64,000 bases of DNA from Paracoccus zhejiangensis (GCF_002847445.1 NZ_CP025430.1:2294001-2358000), one strand, 5' to 3'. Shown: positions 37,072 to 49,132, numbered from the stretch's first letter. The notes: generated from the letters alone by a model not told the origin. Translations and numbers: made by a program.

Positions 37072-38397
37072 GTGACCATGATGCGACACCTGACCCTGGC
37101 CCTTGCCTTCGGCCTGACCACCGCCCTCACCGCCCCCGCCTTCGCGCAGGATGACGGCCCGCTGCGCATCGAGATCACCGATGGCGTGGTCGAACCACTG
37201 CCCATCGCCATCGCCGCTTTCCAGGGCAGCGACGAGGTCACCGGGCTGGTCAGGAACCTGATCGCCGCCGACCTGACCGGCACCGACCTGTTCCGCGAGA
37301 TTCCGACCAGCGCACATCTGTCGAGCCGCGAAAGCTTCGAGGAGCCGATCGCCTACGAGGACTGGCGGGCAGTCAATGCCGAGGCGCTGGTGACGGGCGA
37401 GGTGACGGTTACGGGCGACACGGTCAGCGTCAAGTTCCGGCTGTTCGACGTGGTTTCGGGCCAGCCGCTTGGCGACGGGATGCAGATGCAATCGGCCAAG
37501 GCCGACTGGCGCCGCGCCGCCCACAAGGTCGCCGACCAGGTCTATGCAAGGCTGACCGGCGAGAAGCCCTATTTCGACAGCCGCGTCGCCTTCGTGCAGG
37601 AATCCGGTCCCAAGGACGCGCGGATGAAGCGGCTGGGGATCATGGATTACGACGGCGCAAATATCGACTGGATGACCGACGATTCCGCGCTGGTCCTGTC
37701 GCCGCGCATGTCGCCCAATGGCAATTCCATCCTGTTCACCAGCTTCGAATCGGGCTTTCCGCAGATCAAGCTGATGGATGTGGCCAGCGTCACCTCGCGG
37801 CCGCTGACCCAGTCGGCCGACAGCATGGCCTTTTCGCCGCGCTATTCGCCTGATGGCCGCTGGATCGTCTTCTCGCTGGAGAAGGCCGGGAATTCCGACA
37901 TCTGGCAGATGGACCCGGCCAGCGGCGCCGCGCGCCCGCTGATCGAATCGCCCGCGATCGAGACCTCGCCCAGCTACAGCCCCAATGGCAGCCAGATCGT
38001 CTTTGAGAGCGACCGCTCGGGCACGCCGCAGCTTTACACCATCGCCGCCGATGGCAGCGGCGAGCCCACGCGGATCAGCTTTGGCGAGGGCCGCTATGGC
38101 ACGCCGGTCTGGTCGCCGCTGGGGGACCTGATCGCCTTCACCCGGCAGATCGGCGAGAAATTCCACATCGGGGTGATGCGGGCCGATGGCTCGAACGAGA
38201 AAATCCTGACGGAATCATTCCTTGACGAGGGCCCCACCTGGGCGCCCAATGGCCGGGTGGTGATGTTCACCCGCGTCACGCCCGGCGGCAATGGCGAGCC
38301 GCGGCTGCATTCGGTGGACATTACCGGTCGCAACATGCGACCGCTGGATCTGAGTTTTGCGGCCTCGGACCCGGCCTGGGGGCCGCTGCTGCCATGA
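37072..38397 (+). CDS. tolB: Tol-Pal system beta-propeller protein TolB
   Basis: Periplasmic protein that binds Pal and TolA. 441 residues from GTG 37072 (AAAGG six bases upstream); ATG at 37078 or 37081 is possible. The signal peptide MRHLTLALAFGLTTALTAPA is cleaved about at AFA|QDD. An alpha/beta N-domain is followed by a six-bladed propeller with repeats such as LSPRMSPNGNSILFTS, FSPRYSPDGRWIVFS and SPSYSPNGSQIVFES. A 133-base gap after tolA may contain a second promoter. Confidence 0.96.
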   Translation: MTMMRHLTLALAFGLTTALTAPAFAQDDGPLRIEITDGVVEPLPIAIAAFQGSDEVTGLVRNLIAADLTGTDLFREIPTSAHLSSRESFEEPIAYEDWRAVNAEALVTGEVTVTGDTVSVKFRLFDVVSGQPLGDGMQMQSAKADWRRAAHKVADQVYARLTGEKPYFDSRVAFVQESGPKDARMKRLGIMDYDGANIDWMTDDSALVLSPRMSPNGNSILFTSFESGFPQIKLMDVASVTSRPLTQSADSMAFSPRYSPDGRWIVFSLEKAGNSDIWQMDPASGAARPLIESPAIETSPSYSPNGSQIVFESDRSGTPQLYTIAADGSGEPTRISFGEGRYGTPVWSPLGDLIAFTRQIGEKFHIGVMRADGSNEKILTESFLDEGPTWAPNGRVVMFTRVTPGGNGEPRLHSVDITGRNMRPLDLSFAASDPAWGPLLP

Positions 38398-38405
38398 GGG
38401 ACAAG

Positions 38406-38933
38406 ATGAAACACCATGTGACGATTGCGCTTCTTGCCGTTGCGGGCCTGCTGTCGGCCTGCGCCCAGCCCACCCCGCCGCAGATGATCAGCGACCCCTA
38501 TGCCAATGCCGGCGCGGGCGCGATCTACCAGGGCGACCTGCAGGGCGGCTCGCTTGGCGGCACCGCCAGCGCCGAGTATTTCCGCAGCACGGTCGGCGAC
38601 ACGGTGATCTTCCCGGCGGACCAGACCACGCTGACCGCCGAAGCGCGCACCATCCTGGCGCGTCAGGCCGCATGGCTGACCGAGAATACCGGCTTCACCG
38701 CCAGCGTTGCCGGCCATGCCGACGAGAAGGGCACGCGGGAATACAACCTCGCGCTTGGTGCACGGCGCGCCAATTCGGTGCAGGAATACCTGATCTCGCA
38801 AGGGGTCGAGGCCGGGCGCGTGCGCACCAATACCTATGGCAAGGAACGCCCGCTCGAGGTCTGCTCGACGGAGCTTTGCTTTGCCAAGAACCGCCGGGCG
38901 CAGACCGTGGTCACGCAAGGGGCCGGCGCATGA
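38406..38933 (+). CDS. pal: Peptidoglycan-associated lipoprotein Pal
   Basis: Outer-membrane lipoprotein anchoring the envelope to peptidoglycan. The signal MKHHVTIALLAVAGLLSAC has the lipobox LSAC. The OmpA-like C-domain contains SVAGHADEKGTREYNLALGA and RRANSVQEYL, which bind meso-diaminopimelate. ATG 38406 follows AGGGACAAG; ATG 38394, overlapping the tolB stop, is four codons longer. Ends with an ATGA overlap to cpoB. Confidence 0.95.
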   Translation: MKHHVTIALLAVAGLLSACAQPTPPQMISDPYANAGAGAIYQGDLQGGSLGGTASAEYFRSTVGDTVIFPADQTTLTAEARTILARQAAWLTENTGFTASVAGHADEKGTREYNLALGARRANSVQEYLISQGVEAGRVRTNTYGKERPLEVCSTELCFAKNRRAQTVVTQGAGA

Positions 38934-39889
38934 TCCGCAGCGCGGCGTTTGCCCTGGCGCTGACCCTCGGGTCGGCCGGCCTGGCCGCCGCGCAAACGGC
39001 GGATGCCCCCGCCATGCCCGCACTGGACGCGGCACCGGCCAATTCGCAGGCCGATGCGGCGACGCTGGCTGATCTGCGCACGCAATTGGGTCAACTGACC
39101 GACGAGCTGCAGGCGCTGCGGGGCGAACTGGTCGCCTCGGGCGCTGCCGGGTTTCAGGCGGCGGGGGGCGACAGCGCCATCGACCGGATGAACGCGATGG
39201 AGGCGCAGCTGAGCCGGCTGACCGGCCAGACCGAGAAGCTGCAGCACGAGATCCAGCGCGTCGTGCGCGACGGCACCCGGCGGATCGGCGATATCGAGTT
39301 CCGCCTGTGCGAGATGGACGCGAATTGCGATCTGGGCGCGCTGATGACCCAGCCCGATCTGGGCAGCCAGGGCGGCGGCGGCGGCGTTTCGGTCGGCGGG
39401 CAGACAGCGCCCGCAACGGCGGAGGAAACCGGCGCGGCAACGCCCACCGGGGCCGAGCAGCAGGATTTCGACCGGGCCCAGGAGGTGCTCGGTCAGGGTG
39501 ACTTTCTCCGCGCAGCAGAACTCTTCGCGGCCGTTGCCCAAACCCATGCCGGCGGACCGCTGACCGCCGAGGCGCTGTTCATGCGCGGCTCGGCGCTGGA
39601 CAACGCGGGAGATGCCAAGGGCGCGGCGACTGCATGGCTCGAGGCCTTTGCCGCCGATCCGCAGGGCAGCCGTTCGGCCGAAAGCCTCTTGGGCATTGCC
39701 CGGATCATCAGCGAAACCGATGAGCCGCAGACCGCCTGCCTCTATCTCTCCGAGATCCCGGTGCGCTTTGCCGGCACGGATGCAGCGACCGAGGCCGAGC
39801 GGCGGATGGCGGCGCTGGAGTGCGGTGCGGGCGAGTTGCCGGAGGGCACCGACCCGGAAGCCGCTGCCGATCTGGCCGATGAAGGCTGA
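38930..39889 (+). CDS. cpoB: Cell division coordinator CpoB (YbgF)
   Basis: Periplasmic TPR protein coordinating outer-membrane constriction with peptidoglycan synthesis. The 319-residue protein has a signal peptide (ALALTLGSAGLAAAQ), a coiled-coil segment (LADLRTQLGQLTDELQALRG; MEAQLSRLTGQTEKL) and C-terminal TPR repeats starting at QQDFDRAQEVLGQGDFLRAA. It overlaps pal by four bases and tilS by eleven. Confidence 0.93.
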   Translation: MIRSAAFALALTLGSAGLAAAQTADAPAMPALDAAPANSQADAATLADLRTQLGQLTDELQALRGELVASGAAGFQAAGGDSAIDRMNAMEAQLSRLTGQTEKLQHEIQRVVRDGTRRIGDIEFRLCEMDANCDLGALMTQPDLGSQGGGGGVSVGGQTAPATAEETGAATPTGAEQQDFDRAQEVLGQGDFLRAAELFAAVAQTHAGGPLTAEALFMRGSALDNAGDAKGAATAWLEAFAADPQGSRSAESLLGIARIISETDEPQTACLYLSEIPVRFAGTDAATEAERRMAALECGAGELPEGTDPEAAADLADEG

Positions 39890-41144
39890 GAGCGCGGGCG
39901 GCGACCCTGTTGCCTTCCGGGTCCATGCCGCGCTGGACAGACTGGCGGGCGATCTGCCGGGCCTTGGCATTGCCTTGTCGGGCGGGGGCGATTCGACCGC
40001 GCTGATGCATCTGGCGAAAGACTGGGCGCGCGGACGGCGGCTGATGGCGGCCACCGTCGATCACGGGCTGCGCGAGGGCAGCGCCGAGGAGGCGCAGGCG
40101 GCGCACCGGGCGGCGCTGGCGCTGGAGATCCCCCATGCCACCCTGCTCTGGCGGCGCGATACCGAGGCCGGCAACCTGATGGCCAATGCCCGGGACGCGC
40201 GCCTGCGGCTGATCTCGGGCTGGGCGCAGCGCAACAACCTGACGGCGGTGCTGCTGGGCCATACGCTGGACGATCAGGCCGAGACGCTGCTGATGCGCAT
40301 GGCGCGCGGCGCGGGCGTCGACGGTCTGGCCGGTATGGCCGAATGGCGCGACGCCTTCGGCATCCGCTGGATCAGGCCGATGCTGGGCGTGGGCCGGGCG
40401 GAACTGCGCGACTGGCTGGCCGCGCGCCAGATCGGCTGGATCGATGATCCGAGCAACGAGAACGAGGGCTTCGACCGGGTGCGGATGCGCAAGGCAATGG
40501 CGGCGACCGGTCTGCGTCCCGAGCCGCTGGCACTCGCCGCCGAGAACATCGCGCTGGCGCGCGAGGCGCTGCAATTCTACACCGCCGAGGCGGCGCAGGA
40601 TGCCGGGACCGCCAATGGCACGCTGGTCCTGCCGCGCGGCCCCTTTCGTCGCAGCCCGCCCGAGATCCACCGCCGCCTGATCATCGCCGCAACCCGCTGG
40701 ATCACCGGCGCGGATTATTCTCCCCGCCGCGCCACCGTCAGCCATGCGCTGGCGGGCATCGCCGCCGGCAGCCGGGTGACGCTGGATGGCGCGCTGCTGG
40801 CGCCCTCGGGCGACCGGCTGCGGATCGTCCGCGAACCCGCCGCCGCGCTGCGCGCCGCCCCCGCCTTGCCCGATGGCGATGACAGCGACCTGGTCTGGGA
40901 CAACCGCTGGCGGGTCGGTGGGCTTCAGCCCGGCCAGCATGTCGCCGCGCTGGGGTTCGAGTCGCTGACCCTGCCGCAAGCCGCCTGGCGCGCCTCGGGC
41001 CTGACGCGCGACGAGGCGGCCAGCAGCCCGGCCATCTGGGAGGGCGAGCGGCTGGTTGCCGCCCCGGTTCTGCGTCAGACACCCTATACCGCCCGCCCGA
41101 TGCGGGGGCTCGAGCAGTTTCGGGGGCTGATCTTTGCACATTAA
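39879..41144 (+). CDS. tilS: tRNA(Ile)-lysidine synthase
   Basis: Converts C34 of the CAU-anticodon tRNA(Ile) to lysidine so that AUA is read as isoleucine. The 421-residue N-type ATP pyrophosphatase has the P-loop IALSGGGDSTALMH (residues about 31-44), VDHGLREGS and LGHTLDDQAETLLMRMARGAG. It starts inside the end of cpoB (11-base overlap), so translation is likely coupled. TilS is commonly followed by ftsH, as here. Confidence 0.95.
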   Translation: MKAESAGGDPVAFRVHAALDRLAGDLPGLGIALSGGGDSTALMHLAKDWARGRRLMAATVDHGLREGSAEEAQAAHRAALALEIPHATLLWRRDTEAGNLMANARDARLRLISGWAQRNNLTAVLLGHTLDDQAETLLMRMARGAGVDGLAGMAEWRDAFGIRWIRPMLGVGRAELRDWLAARQIGWIDDPSNENEGFDRVRMRKAMAATGLRPEPLALAAENIALAREALQFYTAEAAQDAGTANGTLVLPRGPFRRSPPEIHRRLIIAATRWITGADYSPRRATVSHALAGIAAGSRVTLDGALLAPSGDRLRIVREPAAALRAAPALPDGDDSDLVWDNRWRVGGLQPGQHVAALGFESLTLPQAAWRASGLTRDEAASSPAIWEGERLVAAPVLRQTPYTARPMRGLEQFRGLIFAH

Positions 41145-41229
41145 CCCGCGCGCGCGGCAAAGCGCGCATTGAACCCCGCCCGATAATCCCTATTTTCTGT
41201 CGCAACTGTTTCCGCTCGGAGGTCCCGTC

Positions 41230-43125
41230 TTGGGCAATGCACGCAATCTGGCCGTCTGGGTCGCCCTGTTCCTGATGGTGCTGATGCTGTTCAACGTCTT
41301 CAATGACGGTGGCGCACCGCTGAACAGCCGCCAGATCACCTATTCCGACTTCATCCAGCGCGCCCAGAGCGACCAGATCCAGTCCGTCACCATCGACGGC
41401 GAGGATATCACCATCGTCGGCACCGACGGGCAGAACTATGTCACCGTGCGCCCGATGGGCGAAGAGATTACCGACAAGCTGATCGCCGAGGGTGTCGAGG
41501 TTCAGGTCGTCAAGCAGCAGCAATCCGGCTTCATGTCGATGCTGGGCGTCTGGCTGCCCTTCATTCTGCTGATCGGCGTCTGGATCTTCTTCATGAACCG
41601 GATGCAGGGCGGTGGCCGTGGCGGCGCCATGGGCTTTGGCAAGTCCAAGGCCAAGCTCTTGACCGAAAAGCATGGCCGCGTGACCTTCGACGACGTGGCC
41701 GGTATCGACGAGGCCAAGGAGGAGTTGGAAGAGATCGTCGAATTCCTGCGCAACCCGCAGAAGTTCAGCCGTCTTGGCGGCAAGATCCCGAAAGGCGCGC
41801 TGCTGGTTGGTCCTCCGGGCACCGGTAAAACCCTGCTGGCCCGCGCGATCGCTGGCGAGGCCGGTGTCCCCTTCTTCACCATCTCGGGTTCGGATTTCGT
41901 CGAGATGTTCGTCGGCGTCGGCGCAAGCCGCGTGCGCGACATGTTCGAGCAGGCCAAGAAAAGCGCCCCCTGCATCGTCTTCATCGACGAGATCGACGCC
42001 GTGGGCCGCGCCCGTGGCGTGGGCATCGGCGGCGGCAATGACGAGCGCGAGCAGACGCTGAACCAGCTTCTGGTCGAGATGGACGGCTTCGAGGCCAACG
42101 AAGGCATCATCATCATCGCCGCCACCAACCGCAAGGACGTGCTGGACCCGGCGTTGCTGCGCCCGGGCCGTTTCGACCGCCAGATCCATGTGCCGAACCC
42201 CGATATCAAGGGCCGCGAGAAGATCCTCGGCGTCCATTCGCGCAAAGTGCCGGTCGGCCCCGATGTCGACCTGCGCATCATTGCCCGCGGCACGCCCGGC
42301 TTCTCGGGCGCCGACCTGATGAACCTGGTGAACGAGGCCGCGCTGGCCGCTGCCCGCATCGGCCGCCGCTTTGTCAGCATGGAAGATTTCGAGAACGCCA
42401 AGGACAAGGTCATGCTGGGCGTCGAGCGCCGCAGCATGGTCCTGACCCCCGAGCAGAAGGAAAAGACCGCCTATCACGAGGCCGGCCATGCCATCGTCGG
42501 CCTGTCGTTGCCGAAATGCGATCCGGTCTACAAGGCGACGATCATCCCGCGCGGTGGTGCGCTGGGGATGGTGGTGTCGCTGCCCGAGATGGACCGGCTG
42601 AACTTCCACAAGGACGAGGCCAAGCAGAAGCTGGCCATGACCATGGCGGGCAAGGCAGCCGAGATCATCAAATACGGCGAAGAAGGCGTGTCTAACGGCC
42701 CCGCCGGCGACATCCAGCAGGCCAGCCAGTTGGCCCGCGCCATGGTGATGCGCTGGGGCATGTCTGACAAGGTCGGCAATATCGACTATGCCGAGGCGCA
42801 TGAGGGCTATAACGGCTCGACCGGTGGCTTCTCGATCTCGGCCTCGACCAAGGAACTGATCGAGCAGGAGGTCCATGACCTGATCGAACAGGGCTATCAG
42901 GACGCCCGCCGCATCCTGCTGGAAAAGGACGAGGAATTCGAGCGACTGGCCAAGGGCCTCTTGGAATACGAGACGCTGACCGGCGAAGAGATCGGCAAGG
43001 TCATTCGCGGCGAACAGCTGGGCGGCGATGACAACACGCCGGGCAGCTCGATCCCCTCGGTGACCTCGGTGCCGAAGGCGGGCGAGGCGAAGCCCGCCCC
43101 CGGTGGCGACCCTGCCCCGGCCTGA
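41230..43125 (+). CDS. ftsH: ATP-dependent zinc metalloprotease FtsH
   Basis: Membrane AAA protease for quality control of membrane proteins and regulators. 631 residues. Start is TTG at 41230 (GGAGG seven bases upstream), giving the expected MGNARNL N-terminus. Membrane helices are at about 7-24 and 103-121. Walker A GPPGTGKT, Walker [10 protein letters not shown], the second-region-of-homology segment [13 protein letters not shown] and zinc motif HEAGH are present. The C-terminal tail is Pro/Ala-rich. A strong terminator follows. Confidence 0.97.
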   Translation: MGNARNLAVWVALFLMVLMLFNVFNDGGAPLNSRQITYSDFIQRAQSDQIQSVTIDGEDITIVGTDGQNYVTVRPMGEEITDKLIAEGVEVQVVKQQQSGFMSMLGVWLPFILLIGVWIFFMNRMQGGGRGGAMGFGKSKAKLLTEKHGRVTFDDVAGIDEAKEELEEIVEFLRNPQKFSRLGGKIPKGALLVGPPGTGKTLLARAIAGEAGVPFFTISGSDFVEMFVGVGASRVRDMFEQAKKSAPCIVFIDEIDAVGRARGVGIGGGNDEREQTLNQLLVEMDGFEANEGIIIIAATNRKDVLDPALLRPGRFDRQIHVPNPDIKGREKILGVHSRKVPVGPDVDLRIIARGTPGFSGADLMNLVNEAALAAARIGRRFVSMEDFENAKDKVMLGVERRSMVLTPEQKEKTAYHEAGHAIVGLSLPKCDPVYKATIIPRGGALGMVVSLPEMDRLNFHKDEAKQKLAMTMAGKAAEIIKYGEEGVSNGPAGDIQQASQLARAMVMRWGMSDKVGNIDYAEAHEGYNGSTGGFSISASTKELIEQEVHDLIEQGYQDARRILLEKDEEFERLAKGLLEYETLTGEEIGKVIRGEQLGGDDNTPGSSIPSVTSVPKAGEAKPAPGGDPAPA

Positions 43126-43147
43126 GCCACGGCTTTCCCAAAACTGG

Positions 43148-43176
43148 AACCCCGGCCCCTCGCGGCCGGGGTTTTT
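43148..43176 (+). terminator. Rho-independent terminator of ftsH
   Basis: AACCCCGGCC and GGCCGGGGTT form a perfect 10-bp stem with a 6-base loop, followed by TTT. It ends the ybgC/tol to ftsH run. Confidence 0.9.
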
Positions 43177-43261
43177 CGTTGGGCTGTGACCATGAGGCGC
43201 GGGCGGTTTTCCCCGCGCCCCCTTGCCTCTGGCGGCGCATGGGTGCATGTCCCCGCCCAAG

Positions 43262-43564
43262 ATGAGCCAGTTTGACAACATCCCCGACATGACCGCCCTG
43301 CGCGCCCGCATCGACGCGCTGGATGCCGAGCTGATCGCCATGCTGGCCGAACGCAGCGCCCTGATCGACCGGGCGGCGCGGATCAAGGCGCGGGACGGGT
43401 TGCCGGCGCGGATCGATGACCGCGTCGAGGAGGTGGTCGCAAACGTCTGCCGTCATGCCGCCGATGCCGGGCTGGACCCCGCTCTGATCGAGCATATCTG
43501 GCGCAGGCTGATCGATGCCGCCATAGATCAGGAAGACCGCCATCTGAAGGGAGAGCAGGAATGA
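43262..43564 (+). CDS. AroQ-type chorismate mutase
   Basis: Small all-helical chorismate mutase (about 100 residues) converting chorismate to prephenate. [20 protein letters not shown] with the catalytic arginine, and later [14 protein letters not shown] and [14 protein letters not shown], follow the AroQ pattern. The short size also fits isochorismate-pyruvate lyase (PchB), but no siderophore genes are near. ATG 43262 is a choice among several in-frame starts. Overlaps folD by ATGA. Confidence 0.85.
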   Translation: MSQFDNIPDMTALRARIDALDAELIAMLAERSALIDRAARIKARDGLPARIDDRVEEVVANVCRHAADAGLDPALIEHIWRRLIDAAIDQEDRHLKGEQE

Positions 43565-44436
43565 GCGCCACGCTGATCGACGGAAAAGCCTTCGCCGCCG
43601 GGCTGCGGACCCGTATCGCCACCGAAGTGGCGGCGATGAAGGCCCAAGGGATCACGCCGGGTCTGGCGGTCGTGCTGGTCGGCGAGGACCCGGCGAGCCA
43701 GGTCTATGTCCGCTCGAAGGGCAAGCAGACGCTCGAGGTCGGGATGAACTCGTATGAGCACAAGCTGCCGGCCGAGACGCCCGAGGCCGATCTGCTGGCG
43801 CTGATCGAGCGGCTGAATGCCGATCCGGCGGTGAACGGGATCCTGGTGCAACTGCCCCTGCCCGCGCATATGGACGAGGAAGCGGTCATCAATGCCATCC
43901 TGCCAGAGAAGGACGTGGACGGCTTCACTGTGCTGAATGTCGGCCGTCTGGCGACCGGGCAGAAGGCCATGGTGCCCTGCACGCCGCTTGGCTGCCTGAT
44001 GATGCTGCGCGAGCATCTGGGTTCGCTCTCGGGCAAGAATGCGGTGGTGATCGGGCGGTCGAACATCGTCGGCAAGCCGATGGCGCAGCTGCTGTTGCGC
44101 GACAGCGCCACGGTGACCATCGCCCATTCCCGCACGCAGGATCTGCCGGGGCTTTGCCGCACCGCCGATATTCTGGTGGCCGCCGTCGGTCGCGCGAATT
44201 TCGTCAAGGGCGATTGGGTGAAACCTGGGGCCACGGTGATCGATGTGGGAATCAACCGCACCGATGACGGGCTGGTCGGTGATGTGGATTTCGCCGAGGC
44301 GGAGCAGGTCGCCGGCGCGATCACGCCGGTGCCGGGCGGCGTCGGTCCTATGACCATTGCCTGCCTGCTGGCCAATACGCTGACGGCCACCGCCCGCGCC
44401 AATGGCCTGCCCGATCCCGAGGGGCTGACGCCCTGA
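43561..44436 (+). CDS. folD: Methylenetetrahydrofolate dehydrogenase/cyclohydrolase FolD
   Basis: Bifunctional enzyme interconverting 5,10-methylene- and 10-formyl-THF with NADP. The 291-residue protein shows [16 protein letters not shown] (catalytic Tyr/Lys), [23 protein letters not shown] and the NADP motif [18 protein letters not shown]. It is coupled to the chorismate mutase gene by a four-base overlap. Confidence 0.97.
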   Translation: MSATLIDGKAFAAGLRTRIATEVAAMKAQGITPGLAVVLVGEDPASQVYVRSKGKQTLEVGMNSYEHKLPAETPEADLLALIERLNADPAVNGILVQLPLPAHMDEEAVINAILPEKDVDGFTVLNVGRLATGQKAMVPCTPLGCLMMLREHLGSLSGKNAVVIGRSNIVGKPMAQLLLRDSATVTIAHSRTQDLPGLCRTADILVAAVGRANFVKGDWVKPGATVIDVGINRTDDGLVGDVDFAEAEQVAGAITPVPGGVGPMTIACLLANTLTATARANGLPDPEGLTP

Positions 44437-44444
44437 TTTTCTTG

Positions 44445-44470
44445 CCTCCGGCGGGGATATTTAAACCAAG
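44445..44470 (-). repeat. Dispersed palindrome head, copy B
   Basis: CCTCCGGCGGGGATATTTAAACCAAG is present as a minus-strand copy of the element head CTTGG-N3-AAATATCC-GGGGAGG. It stands 19 bases after folD's ATTTTC and faces copy C as an inverted partner. The hairpins that follow the head in the other copies are missing. Confidence 0.55.
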
Positions 44471-44539
44471 CTGAGAGCATTTCCGGTTATCCGGGATGAG
44501 CGGTACAGGCGGGGACGCCGATGACCGCCCAAGGTGAAA

Positions 44540-44584
44540 GCGCCCTGCCCGACCGCTCCGCAAGGGACCGGCGGGTCAGGGCGC
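44540..44584 (+). repeat. Large hairpin between folD and parC
   Basis: GCGCCCTG-CCC and GGG-T-CAGGGCGC pair around a central GC-rich loop. It lies inside the segment bounded by the inverted heads at 44445 and 44596. It may act as a terminator for folD, but no U-tract follows. Confidence 0.45.
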
Positions 44585-44595
44585 CGCCATTTCAT

Positions 44596-44652
44596 CTTGG
44601 TGAAAATATCCTGGGGAGGTCATCGCCCGAGCGATGACCGGGGCGAAGCCCC
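44596..44652 (+). repeat. Dispersed composite palindrome, copy C (full form)
   Basis: Three parts in order: head CTTGGTGAAAATATCCTGGGGA; perfect hairpin GGTCATCGC-CCGA-GCGATGACC (44618-44639); terminal hairpin GGGGC-GAA-GCCCC. Architecture matches copy D at 50.9 kb, with a different middle hairpin sequence. It ends just before the convergent parC stop. Confidence 0.65.
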
Positions 44653-44662
44653 TGCTCCCGTT

Positions 44663-46885
<2,223 letters not shown>

Positions 46886-47008
46886 GGCGACTGGATAGGG
46901 CGCGGCGGGGCCTCGGTCCAGCGGGAAAATCCGCGCCCTGCGACAAGCTGCGGAACACAGCCGCGTGAAAGGGCGTTAAGATCGGTGCCGCGGGGGAACG
47001 AACGCAAG

Positions 47009-47506
47009 ATGATTCGACTGACGATCCTGACTTTGCTGGGCCTGTTCGCAGTTCTGGCGCTTCTTGGCGACCGGGACCCGGACCGGCCCTTCAACCCGAC
47101 GACCGAGGAGGCCGCGCCCGCGCCGGAGGCCGCACCCGTCGAGACGGTGGTTGAAGCGGCGGCCCCGGCAGTCCCTGCCGATGAGGTGGCCCAGACACCC
47201 GAACAGGTGCAGACCTTCCCCGGCCCGCCGCTGCGCCCCTCGCCCGAACATGCCGGCGAAGCCGAGACCGAACTGGCCGAGGCCGAGGCACTGGCGGCAG
47301 GCGGCGCCGAGATCATGTACGTGACCGGCGACCGGGTGAATTTCCGCGCCGGCCCCTCGACCAATGACCGGGTGATCGGCGCGATCCTGCGCGGCAGCCC
47401 GGTCGAGATCCTTGGCCAGACCGAAGGCTGGGTACAGCTGCGCGATGCCGGCGGGCGCGAGGGTTACATGTCGCTGCAATTCCTGTCGCCCGAGCGGCCG
47501 AACTAG
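47009..47506 (+). CDS. Membrane-anchored bacterial SH3-domain protein
   Basis: A 165-residue protein with an N-terminal hydrophobic anchor or signal (IRLTILTLLGLFAVLALLG), a Pro/Ala/Glu-rich spacer to residue 95, and a C-terminal SH3b domain (VTGDRVNFRAGPSTNDRVIG; GWVQLRDAGGREGYM). Such domains often bind cell-wall peptides, so an envelope location is likely. The SDR gene begins directly after its stop codon. Confidence 0.85.
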   Translation: MIRLTILTLLGLFAVLALLGDRDPDRPFNPTTEEAAPAPEAAPVETVVEAAAPAVPADEVAQTPEQVQTFPGPPLRPSPEHAGEAETELAEAEALAAGGAEIMYVTGDRVNFRAGPSTNDRVIGAILRGSPVEILGQTEGWVQLRDAGGREGYMSLQFLSPERPN

Positions 47507-48331
47507 ATGTCCGGCAGGGTTCTGCTGACCGGCTGCTCCTCGGGCATCGGGCTGGATGCCGCGCGGCACCTCAAGGGTCGAGGCTGGCAGGTGGTGGCGA
47601 CCTGCCGCAAGCCCGAGGACATTGCCGCCCGCCAGGCCGAAGGCATGGAATGCCTGCATCTGGAACTGGCCGATGAGGCCAGCGTGGCCGAATGCGTCGC
47701 CGAGGCGCTCGCCGGCGGGCCGGTCGACGCGCTGGTGAACAACGCCGCCTTCGCCCTGCCCGGCGCGGTCGAGGATATTCCGCGCGGCGGCCTCCGGTCG
47801 ATCTTCGAGGCCAATCTCTTCGGCACCCATGACCTGACCGTGCGGCTGATCCCGCATTTCCGCGAATTGGGCCGGGGCCGGATCGTCAATATCTCCTCGG
47901 TGCTGGGGCTTGTCGGCATTCCATGGCGTGGCCCCTATGTGGCGACGAAATTCGCGCTCGAGGGGCTGACCGACGTGCTGCGGATCGAACTGGCGGATAC
48001 GCCGATCCATGTCAGCCTGATCGAACCCGGCCCGATCGCCTCGCGGATCCGGGTGAACGCCATTCCGCATTTCGAGCGGTGGGTGAACTGGCAAGACAGC
48101 GCCCGGGTGCAGGATTACCGCGATACGCTGCTGAAGCGGCTCTACCAGCCCTCGGCAAAGAAGGATCGCTTCGAACTGCCGCCCGAGGCGGTCAGCCGCC
48201 GCATCGCCCATGCACTGGAAGACCCGCGCCCCAAGCCGCGCTATTATGTCACCGTTCCGACCCGGGTTTCGGGAATCGGACGGCGGATTCTGCCGACGCG
48301 CGCACTGGACTGGTTCGCCCGCCGCAGCTAG
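47507..48331 (+). CDS. Short-chain dehydrogenase/reductase
   Basis: NAD(P)-dependent oxidoreductase of 274 residues. The cofactor motif is TGCSSGIG (8-15), NNAAFALPGAVED follows, and the catalytic Ser is in VNISSVLGL with Tyr and Lys in YVATK. The long C-terminal region (VTVPTRVSGIGRRILPT) is seen in SDRs annotated as acting on retinol, steroid or acylglycerol-like substrates. The actual substrate is unknown. ATG directly follows the preceding TAG. Confidence 0.88.
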   Translation: MSGRVLLTGCSSGIGLDAARHLKGRGWQVVATCRKPEDIAARQAEGMECLHLELADEASVAECVAEALAGGPVDALVNNAAFALPGAVEDIPRGGLRSIFEANLFGTHDLTVRLIPHFRELGRGRIVNISSVLGLVGIPWRGPYVATKFALEGLTDVLRIELADTPIHVSLIEPGPIASRIRVNAIPHFERWVNWQDSARVQDYRDTLLKRLYQPSAKKDRFELPPEAVSRRIAHALEDPRPKPRYYVTVPTRVSGIGRRILPTRALDWFARRS

Positions 48332-48355
48332 GGTCCGGCGCGAAAGCGAGGTCCC

Positions 48356-48553
48356 ATGAAGGACGATCCCCTGTTCTATCTCATCGTGCTGGCGGTGCTG
48401 GCCACGACCCTGATCCTGGTGACCGGGATCGGCGGCTTTGCCCGCGGCGGCGCCTGGAACCGCAAGCATGGCAACCGGATGATGCGCTGGCGGATCATCG
48501 CCCAGGCCGTCGCCATCGCACTGATCCTGCTTTACGTCTGGCTGAGAGGGTAA
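48356..48553 (+). CDS. Twin-transmembrane HIG1-domain small protein
   Basis: A 65-residue membrane protein with two helices (FYLIVLAVLATTLILVTGIG; AQAVAIALILLYVWL) separated by the basic loop ARGGAWNRKHGNRMMRWR. This matches bacterial HIG1-type proteins, related to mitochondrial Rcf1/HIGD factors associated with cytochrome oxidase. An oxidase-related role is inferred. The next gene starts three bases after its stop. Confidence 0.82.
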   Translation: MKDDPLFYLIVLAVLATTLILVTGIGGFARGGAWNRKHGNRMMRWRIIAQAVAIALILLYVWLRG

Positions 48554-48556
48554 TCC

Positions 48557-49129
48557 ATGGTCGTTCTGAACAAGATCTACACCCGCACCGGCGACAAGGG
48601 CGACACCGCGCTGTCGGATGGCAGCCGGGTGGCGAAACATGATCCGCGGGTCGAGGCCTATGGCACGGTGGACGAGCTGAATGCCACCCTTGGCATGTGC
48701 CGGCTGCACGCGACCGGCGACTTGGCCGCGCGTATCGCGGTGATCCAGAACGATCTTTTCGATCTCGGGGCCGACCTGTCGCGACCGAACATGGCTGCCG
48801 ACGGCGAGGCCGGTTACGAGGTGCTGCGCATCGTCCAGCCGCAGGTTGACCGGCTCGAATCCGAGATCGACGCGATGAATGCCAACCTGCAACCGCTGCG
48901 CAGCTTCATCCTGCCGGGCGGCTCGACGCTGGCCGCGCATCTGCACCTGTCGCGCACCGTGGCGCGCCGGGCCGAGCGCCGGGCGACCGAACTGGCGGCG
49001 GGTGGCGATGCCAATGCGGTCGCGATCAAGTACCTGAACCGGCTTTCGGACTGGCTGTTCGTCGCCGGTCGGGTCGCCAATAACGGCGGGCTCGACGATA
49101 TCCTCTGGGTGCCGGGGGCCAGCCGCTAA
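48557..49129 (+). CDS. Cob(I)alamin adenosyltransferase, PduO type
   Basis: Makes adenosylcobalamin from cob(I)alamin and ATP. The 190-residue protein has the ATP-binding N-terminus KIYTRTGDKGDTALSDGSRV, VEAYGTVDELNATLGM, and the helix RTVARRAERRATEL with YLNRLSDWLFVAGR. The product is the cofactor of Ecm (2996-4969) and of methylmalonyl-CoA mutase. It precedes etfB but is separated by a promoter-like palindrome. Confidence 0.93.
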   Translation: MVVLNKIYTRTGDKGDTALSDGSRVAKHDPRVEAYGTVDELNATLGMCRLHATGDLAARIAVIQNDLFDLGADLSRPNMAADGEAGYEVLRIVQPQVDRLESEIDAMNANLQPLRSFILPGGSTLAAHLHLSRTVARRAERRATELAAGGDANAVAIKYLNRLSDWLFVAGRVANNGGLDDILWVPGASR

Positions 49130-49132
49130 GGC

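Noticed and set aside
44437..44662. Possible insertion sequence between folD and parC
   Set aside because: No transposase frame and no target duplication are visible. It is better described as inverted palindromic repeats.
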